A stretch of 64,000 nucleotides of DNA, taken from Pelomyxa schiedti. Its lineage: Eukaryota > Evosea > Pelobiontida > Pelomyxidae. The number at the start of each line of letters is the position of its first letter. The first letter of the stretch is position 1. Where the stretch lies: assembly GCA_020536535.1 (NCBI GenBank), contig JAHLWZ010000794.1, forward strand, positions 103,469-167,468. Reading direction: 5' to 3'. The position numbers were made by a program, and so were the translations under genes. Shown piece after piece: positions 58,174-64,000 of this stretch. The notes beneath the pieces were generated by a model that saw only the letters and a list, made by a program, of their open reading frames with translations, was not told the DNA's origin and made no database searches.

Positions 58174-59970
58174 TTACCAATCAGGGCACGTAGGGTTGCA
58201 TTCTACATGTAGACCAACAAGGTTGTACTTGCAAGGAGAATAAATATGAGCTGAGGCGGGTGCTGATGAAGATGCCCACCACGATGATACAGCCTCTTGG
58301 AGGGTGGTTTTGTCAATGGATAACTAGTATGGTGTGAGAATCTCGTTCCGTTTGTTCTGGTTATTGTAGTTATTGTTGGATATGGAAATAGTACTGTTGT
58401 GTAGATGGTGTCATCGTCTTCAATGCAATGGGAGTAGCAGGATTCAACAAATGCCCCGTTTCCGGCCTTATTGAATGTAGAAATAGATTTCATTGTGCTC
58501 GTAAAGGTATCAGAGTATTGGTTCATAACTTCAATCTGAGAATTTGATCAAATCGAAAGTACACCATCCGAAATTGTGACCTGAGAAATATTGCACTTCT
58601 GTAAATCATTTTGGCAATCAGTCCAATCAGCGTAAGTTCCACAATATCCATTGTAAGGTGACTCGGGGGGCATGGGTGACGATAGTAAGATGCACGCTAA
58701 TTTTGAAGTGATTGGACGAAGTGTGTGTTATAATGGGATACCCATTTGCCAGCTATCAACAGCCTACAAATTGTGAGTTCCAAGGAAGAAGTTTCAGTGA
58801 AAAGTACAGAGTTTATGATGAATGTAGGTGTTGATGTATATGCGTAGTTGTTTGCGGCAAAGATGCAACGCCACTCTTCCCCAGGGAATGCAGCAATGCA
58901 ATCTTGGTCCACACCCGCTGTGCAGTTCTGCATGTTGAAAACATACTCCATTTGTTCTCCATACACAGCAACACCCTAAGTGACATGTTAACAAAGAAGC
59001 AGTTGCGTTTTGAAGAGGCACGTCGAGGTTCGTATGGTCCAGGAAGAAGCCACCCTCTGGCATACTTCGATATTTCACAACACTAGAAGGCAATTTTGTC
59101 CCAATATAGTCCGCATGAAGATAGGTGGAAAGCCCTGACAGTATTTGTGAGTCAGCATTGGAGCAATACGGTTGTCATTTTTACCTCCAGCCGAGCAACC
59201 GGTAAGAAGTACATTTTCAGCAGAACCAAAACCATAATCGCGGGTCAAATGCCTAATAATTTCATCGATTATGACTTGTCCTCTGAAGTACTTTTTTGGT
59301 TTGGAGGTAACTAAGTGAGGACAAGACAAACAATCTGTCAGTACACACCAGCTTAACATCATTGTAAATGACAGGATTTGCTTTATAACCAGCAAAAGAG
59401 GCACCATCACAGTAAGGTAGGAAAACGAAATTCCAATCGTAGAAGTCCGGATTAATGTTAGGGTCATCAGACATATGACCACCAACCCAAACAGATGATT
59501 CCCAAGCAGAACTATATACTCACCATCAAAAAAAAAAAAAAAAAAAAAAGAGGGAGTGCTTCAATACCTCGATCCCAATGTGGTTGTGGAGCGGGAAGCA
59601 CAGTCAGCTTCCTCGTAACACCAACCCCCGCCTATTGGAAAATCATCACAACAAAACATTTCAAATTTTGGAAGTACCTTGGAAGTATATCTGCCATTTG
59701 TTGACTGCACTCTGTGATGTAGCCAGCCTTATATAATACCCAGCTGATGTTCCTACAATAACATTACAAAAAAAAAGAGACAGAGAAGTAAGCCATTTCG
59801 TTCGTTGGACTCTCCCAAACAGCAAACACGAGACGCGTACCGTCGAGGCACACAGCACCGGTGACGTCGCTGTCATCTAGCAACACCAAATTCAGCTGCG
59901 TCCCACTCACAACTGCAATTACAGCAATAACAATCACCCCACAACCAAACGACCTCACCGTGGGCCTCAT
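58174..59970 (-). CDS. pectin acetylesterase / NOTUM-family carboxylesterase, secreted
   Basis: ATG at 59968-59970, TAA at 58174-58176. A signal peptide ([13 protein letters not shown]) leads to [12 protein letters not shown]. Family blocks in order: [95 protein letters not shown], the nucleophile elbow [37 protein letters not shown], then Cys-rich [12 protein letters not shown]...[15 protein letters not shown], and a C-terminal [20 protein letters not shown]. The Ser (GCSAGG), oxyanion GGGW and many Cys pairs mark it as an active alpha/beta hydrolase of the PAE/NOTUM family, which removes acetyl or acyl groups from sugars (plants) or from Wnt (animals). In a protist, polysaccharide deacetylation is more likely; substrate unknown. 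One intron has an A22 run (about 59527-59548). Confidence 0.9.
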
Positions 59971-60109
59971 TTCGTTTGTTTTTCTTTTTTGAAGGTTTGA
60001 AGGGGTTTTTCCGAAATTGATATTTTCATCTGGTTTTCAACAACCTTCACTGACCGAATTTATTTTTGGGTTGTTGGTGGGAAGGTATTTGGCAAGGGGA
60101 ATGTATGGT
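59971..60109. other. short intergenic spacer
   Basis: 139 bp between two minus-strand genes for secreted hydrolases. Confidence 0.5.
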
Positions 60110-60753
60110 TTAGTAGCAACCAGTGGCCTTGGGGTGGTACACGCTCCAGGATGCTACGGAACTGTGCTGGTAAACGGGGTCATCGTAGTATGGGTCATGT
60201 GTGTAGTAGCCATTGTTTCTGGAGGGTGGATCAGTGAGGAATTGCGAAGTAGGAAACAAAGTACCCGTCACAGCCAACAACAAGGACAAAGTGGGACTGG
60301 TTGTTGACCCAGATGACTATGCCATTGCCAGAATTTACAGAACTGCAAACAGTGGAGTACGAGGGGTATTGGATTCCCTTGGGGCTTACCGTTACATGAT
60401 ATTCTACTTACAACCGGAGTTGAAAACTTACACAGAAAACAGTGTATCCCAGATTATCTACAGTTGCCCAAACCAGATTGCATCCACTTACATAACCGCC
60501 ATTCTTTGTCAACCAAGTGTTAAAGTCTCCTGGGTTCCCACTGTACTTAAGGTAACTGCTCAATCGTTAGTCATAGAAAAGCCGTAGAAGAGTTAGAATA
60601 CGTGAGGTAATCGTTAGTTGAGCACATGGCGCATCCGGCATTGCAAATTGAAGTCCCAGAGCATGTGCCCAAGGTGTTTCCAGAATAACTCTGGTAGCAT
60701 TGCTTCCAGTCAGCAGCTGCCGCAACAGTTAAAAACGCATAAAAAGGAGTCTC

Positions 60754-60846
<93 letters not shown>

Positions 60847-61020
60847 CAACAAACCAGCAAGGGTGTTGGCAGCGCGGATTTTTGTTGAGTTCCAGCCCGG
60901 GAGCCAAGCTGTGGCGCCAGCAGGTGCATTGGGGTCGATGGTAGAAGCCTTGGCGTACTCCCCAATGGTCCCTGCACATACGGACGCAACAACCAACGCT
61001 ACAACGAAAACAACGCGCAT
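60110..61020 (-). CDS. secreted C39-like cysteine peptidase-family protein
   Basis: ATG at 61018-61020 with a clear signal peptide (RVVFVVALVVASVCAG). The head contains ANAPAG-type and WLPGWNSTKIRAANTLA. An intron holding a T90 tract (A90 on plus, 60755-60844) is followed by AADWKQCYQSYSGNTLGTCS and SICNAGCAMCSTND, the block that carries the predicted nucleophile Cys. Then come NPGDFNTWLTKNGGYVSGCN, LVWATVDNLGY, GNGIVIWVNNQSHFVLVVGC (predicted catalytic His) and YYTHDPYYDDPVYQ. Ends VASWSVYHPKATGCY with TAA at 60110-60112. The WKQC...CSAGCA..S, GxFNxWL and SHFVLV blocks fit Peptidase_C39_2-like extracellular proteins seen in amoebae and bacteria; many lack proven protease activity. It is next to the PAE gene on the same strand. 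Confidence 0.75.
60755..60844. repeat. poly(A) tract, 90 bases, inside an intron
   Basis: An uninterrupted run of 90 A on the plus strand (T90 in the sense of the C39-like gene). Flanking GTTTGTTGGG and GTTGCGGCAG splice sites place it inside an intron. Confidence 0.9.
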
Positions 61021-61349
61021 CTCTGCTGTAACTGTACGGTTTTTTTTTCTTTTCGTCGTTGAGTTTCGGTTAATCGGGGTAGTGGCCAAAACTGATTTTC
61101 CCGCAATTGTTTTCCGATCTGCTCCATCTGGTTTGCGTGCTGCGAGGCCTCCAACTGATGTCAACCGAGAGGTCTCACAGACGGTAAGTAAGACACGGAG
61201 GAGAACACACGTGATAAGACCCTCGTTCCCATTTGGGTGTTGTGTGTGTGATAGTGTCTATCAGAAGAATTATTTTTGTTATTATTCCTATTTACAATCT
61301 TTCTGTGGTACAACGGCGGGGGATTCAAGGAAAGGCCATTAGAATGAAC
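61021..61349. other. promoter side of the C39-like gene, no other gene seen
   Basis: About 330 bp. A plus-strand open frame here mostly antisenses the signal-peptide exon. Confidence 0.4.
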
Positions 61350-62047
61350 GCTCCAGCCATTCCTGTGAATGGCTGGGTCTGTCCCAGACTAGGTTTCCCA
61401 AGATTCTTGGAACTTGCTCTCTGACAATTGATAGTGAGCAGGGCCCCACTTCATTCACAGGAAGGGATTCTCACATGCTGTGTGAACTTGTGCAGAAGTG
61501 CTTCCACATTTTGTGAAAAATTCCTGTGATTCCTTCCTGTCAAGGCTCTCTGGAATCACGGAATCCAGCTTTTTGAAGTGTCTTCTGAGTGTTATTGAAT
61601 CCAGCTTTGATAACCTCGTGTGGTTCATTGAGGATGTACTTTCCACATTTAACATGTTGTGTTATGTTGATCCACTGAATGGGCACAGGGCTGTTCTTCA
61701 GTTTGTAGAGAAGCACATTGAAGGAGTCAACATCTTCCTTAAGGTTGTTTCTGCCTTGAGGATCAATCATCCCTGTGATGGTGACAGGAGGAACCATCCA
61801 TGAAAACCTTGTGATGAAAGCCCTCATGCTTGATTGAACTCACCACCAAGCCTCGAGGTTCAATGAGAAGAGGTGTTTGACATGCTGAGTTCCACGACCT
61901 CAGTTGAACGTTTGCTTGAAATGGCATTAGAGGGAAAAAAACTTGCACACATCAAAGGGAGGGATGGACTTCTGTTTCACATGTTGAAGTTTGGTGCTGC
62001 AAAAATAGAGGGTTTCGCCTCGTTGATGCACACCACCCAAGTCTGCA

Positions 62048-62105
62048 CTGGTTCTTATATGCAGAACCACAACACAACAAACCTATGTCTGCATATAAGA
62101 ACCAG
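62048..62105. repeat. perfect 18-bp inverted repeat, 22-nt loop
   Basis: CTGGTTCTTATATGCAGA at 62048-62065 is the exact reverse complement of 62088-62105. A strong hairpin in the transposon-like region. Confidence 0.85.
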
Positions 62106-63028
62106 GCCATTGTATTGGGAGGCTACCAAGAACCACTGTCCACTTCATCTTCTCTCTCCTTCCCCTGGCTGGTTCGGATAAGGATGTGTTTTCCACAATG
62201 TTGTCTTGTTACCAATTAGCAACATTTGGGAAACCCTCATTCCAACTACTGGTGCCAGAAACTTCTGTCACCCAAAAGTTTCGCTGCCTAAAACTTTCCA
62301 ATAATGTTGTGCCCATCCAAAGAATTTCTGCATTGACTTCTCACATTCTGTGTGGATCATGTTGATTGATAACAAGACCACAATTGTGAACAATGAAACC
62401 AGACATTGCATCCATCACAAGAATCTCGTTCTTGTTATCAGTGACTGCAAACAAGAACCCCCTTCCACCAGCAACTTTCCTGGACCTCTTGTCACTGTGA
62501 ACTGCCCTCAGCATCAGCTGTGCCACAACATTGTTGCAGTCCCACCCACAGTTCGTATGTTTCTTCCAACCCAATGCAGAACACTGATGAACTTGAGAGA
62601 AGCAGCAGTGCCAGCTTTGTGGGTTGAGGATATCAGAACCCCAACCGGCATAATCCTCTCATCAAAGATGACACAACCCTGATCCCTGACATGGGAGATA
62701 GAAACTCTGAATAAGCATCTCCCATGTCTATCTTCTCCCACAGACATTTACAGGAGCATACTAGAAAAGCACCCAATTAAGCCTTTGCAACACCACCATG
62801 ACCACAACACCATCAGCAACCAACTGGCAAAACTTTGGAAGGAACCTCAACACCCCAGGCATCCCCCCTCAATCCGGAACCAGGCCCTCTTGGTTGTAAC
62901 CAACATGAAACCCCTCAACAATTGCATGGCCCATGTATGCAAAGTCGACTTGCCAGATGGATGTGATTCACCAGAGACAGTAAAACACATCCTAAACAGG
63001 TGCCAACATAATTTGGAACTCCGGCAAG

Positions 63029-63058
63029 AATTTAATTTAATTTAATTTAATCTAATTT
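63029..63058. repeat. (AATTT)n microsatellite
   Basis: Five to six pentamer units, the last with one substitution, right after the transposon-like frame. Confidence 0.85.
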
Positions 63059-63060
63059 CC

Positions 63061-64000
63061 ACACCTCAACACTCCCGCCAGAATTAGCATGTGTGGAAGT
63101 CCGTGGGGCACTGGGTTTACCAACCCAGGCCAAAATCCAAACAACCACCATCGTTCACCCAAGATTTGAATGCAATCCACCCTAAAGGCTTCACACAGGT
63201 TTAAAGATGATTACAAGAAAACACCAGTATACCCAACCAGCAAAATAGAGATTTCCAGACAAAGGACCAGGCACAACACCCACCAATCATAGCAGAAACC
63301 AATCACACCAGACTCCACCCATAACAGACACCACTCAAAACCCAACCCCCCTTTATTCTGTTCCCAAGAAGTAAATTTAATAAATGCCCAGTTGTGTGGG
63401 CTTACCCCCCCAGTGCAAGAATCCAGATGGTAGACCACTCAGTGGTTTGTGTAAATAAACACAGGTTGCCCAGCACCATTCTTCATGATTAGAAGACCAA
63501 CAACGAACTCCAGGCCATCTTCCCCCAGCCACTGAGTTGTTGTTGATACCAACACCATGGGTCTGCCAATGCTGTATGTCATTGGCAAGTCAAGCAAGGT
63601 GAACTGCGCCTTATCGTTTTTACAGCTCAAGATCAATGCCTCATCGGGGTTTGACCAGCTCAGAGCAACGCGAATGGTTCCCCTGGCGTCTATGCATATT
63701 GGGATCAGTGGGTGGTGATTTTTTTCCCTATCAAAAAGTGTATCATCACCGCCCAAAATCACTGCCTGGCAGGGGATTTAACCAAAAGAAAAAACTTTTT
63801 TTTAGGTTGTTCTTAATCTAACTCAATATTTAACAGTGCTGAGGGGTTAAGCTTTGGGCTAAACAAGGAGTACAAAGCAAACATGTTGTTCCTTGTGGTG
63901 TTCCACCTTTGGTGTATGTCATCTATTGCAATACAGTGCTCAAGGCTATTGTACCAAACTAGAACTTTGCTCATTGGTGTGACATGGGTTGTCCTGACTT
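63061..64000. other. unassigned right end
   Basis: A minus-strand open frame at 63439-63762 (107 codons, with PLIPICIDARGTIRVALSWS and TLLDLPMTYSIGRPMVLVS) looks protein-like but has no clear start, introns or family; it may be mobile-element coding debris or an exon of a gene beyond the window. A second minus frame, 63211-63438, is Trp/Cys-rich and doubtful. A 7-bp-stem hairpin (CTGGGTT-TACC-AACCCAG) lies at about 63113-63130. Confidence 0.35.

Larger units (their letters stand above)
61350..63060. mobile_element. degenerate retrotransposon-like sequence (non-LTR-like C-terminal motif)
   Basis: On plus, 62785-63045 encodes RNQALLVVTNMKPLNNCMAH and CDSPETVKHILNRCQHNLEL, which resembles the Cys-His block (CxxxxETxxHILxxC) at the end of non-LTR reverse transcriptases. 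Upstream plus frames (62350-62682 and on) read DIRTPTGIILSSKM and, in another frame, DDTTLIPD, broken by frame changes. Minus frames at 61540-61827 and 62341-62747 are also open, so orientation is not certain. No intact RT active site (YADD) was found. The composition differs from neighbouring genes, and the region carries an 18-bp inverted repeat. It is probably a decayed element remnant. Confidence 0.45.

Noticed and set aside
61540-61827. Reverse transcriptase on minus (PIQWINITQHVKCGKYIL)
   Set aside because: Looks protein-like, but no RT active-site motif or neighbouring RT blocks could be found, so it is kept only as part of the mobile-element-like region.
1-64000. tRNA, rRNA or riboswitch genes
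   Set aside because: No cloverleaf with A/B boxes and no conserved rRNA blocks were noticed; a tRNAscan-SE or Rfam run would be needed to exclude them.

Overview
This is nuclear DNA from a eukaryote. It carries about 24 protein-coding genes on both strands, nearly all split by very short GT-AG introns (many 35-80 bp) that often have a CTAAC/CTGAC/TTAAC-like branch motif close to the 3' AG. Genes are tightly packed: several convergent pairs lie 40-100 bp apart, and some polyadenylation signals overlap or adjoin the stop codon. The gene set (calcineurin A, ITFG1/TIP, Nse1, PUF, RER1, Atg8, TMEM33, ENT, pectin acetylesterase/NOTUM, GCK and CaMK kinases, PLD) and the short introns suggest a free-living heterotrophic unicellular protist. 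I could not assign a lineage from sequence alone. No rRNA, tRNA or CRISPR array was seen. Coordinates below are CDS envelopes (start codon to stop codon, introns included).

Layout. 1-2.5 kb: 5' part of an unidentified minus-strand gene. 2.5-4.7 kb: intergenic, with a striking array of seven 16-bp imperfect palindromes. 4.7-9.5 kb: a PAPS-type sulfotransferase and a tandem pseudo-GTPase/GTPase. 9.6-19 kb (minus): a Ser/Thr-rich unknown gene, an SLK/GCK-like kinase with proline-rich and coiled-coil tail, and an ITFG1 homologue. 19-23.3 kb: gene-poor DNA with degenerate repeats and doubtful ORFs. 23.3-28.3 kb: a Cys-rich unknown, calcineurin A, and Nse1 with a poly-Q/poly-G head. 28.5-36.3 kb: two unusual multidomain signalling genes, an EF-hand/PH phospholipase D and a RhoGAP-like/SH3/Ras fusion ending in a CAAX box. 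36.8-42.2 kb: a broken Sel1-repeat fragment, a Pumilio gene and RER1. 42.4-49.9 kb: a multipass membrane protein with FG-GAP motifs, Atg8, an unknown gene, a histidine phosphatase and TMEM33. 50-58.1 kb: an HD-domain protein, a CaMK, a C2-RasGAP and an ENT transporter. 58.2-61 kb: two secreted hydrolases (PAE/NOTUM-like and C39-like). 61.3-64 kb: transposon-like degenerate sequence.

Themes. The window is rich in Ras-family and calcium signalling parts: an intact Ras domain inside a fusion protein, a tandem GTPase whose first domain has lost its P-loop, a RasGAP with an intact arginine finger, a RhoGAP-like domain without one, calcineurin A, a PLD carrying a calcineurin-B-like EF-hand module, and a CaMK. 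The strongest candidates for something undescribed are the RhoGAP-SH3-Ras fusion, the tandem pseudo-GTPase/GTPase, the EF-hand PLD and the palindrome array. Functions are read from motifs by eye; exon joins are hand-made and should be checked against transcripts.
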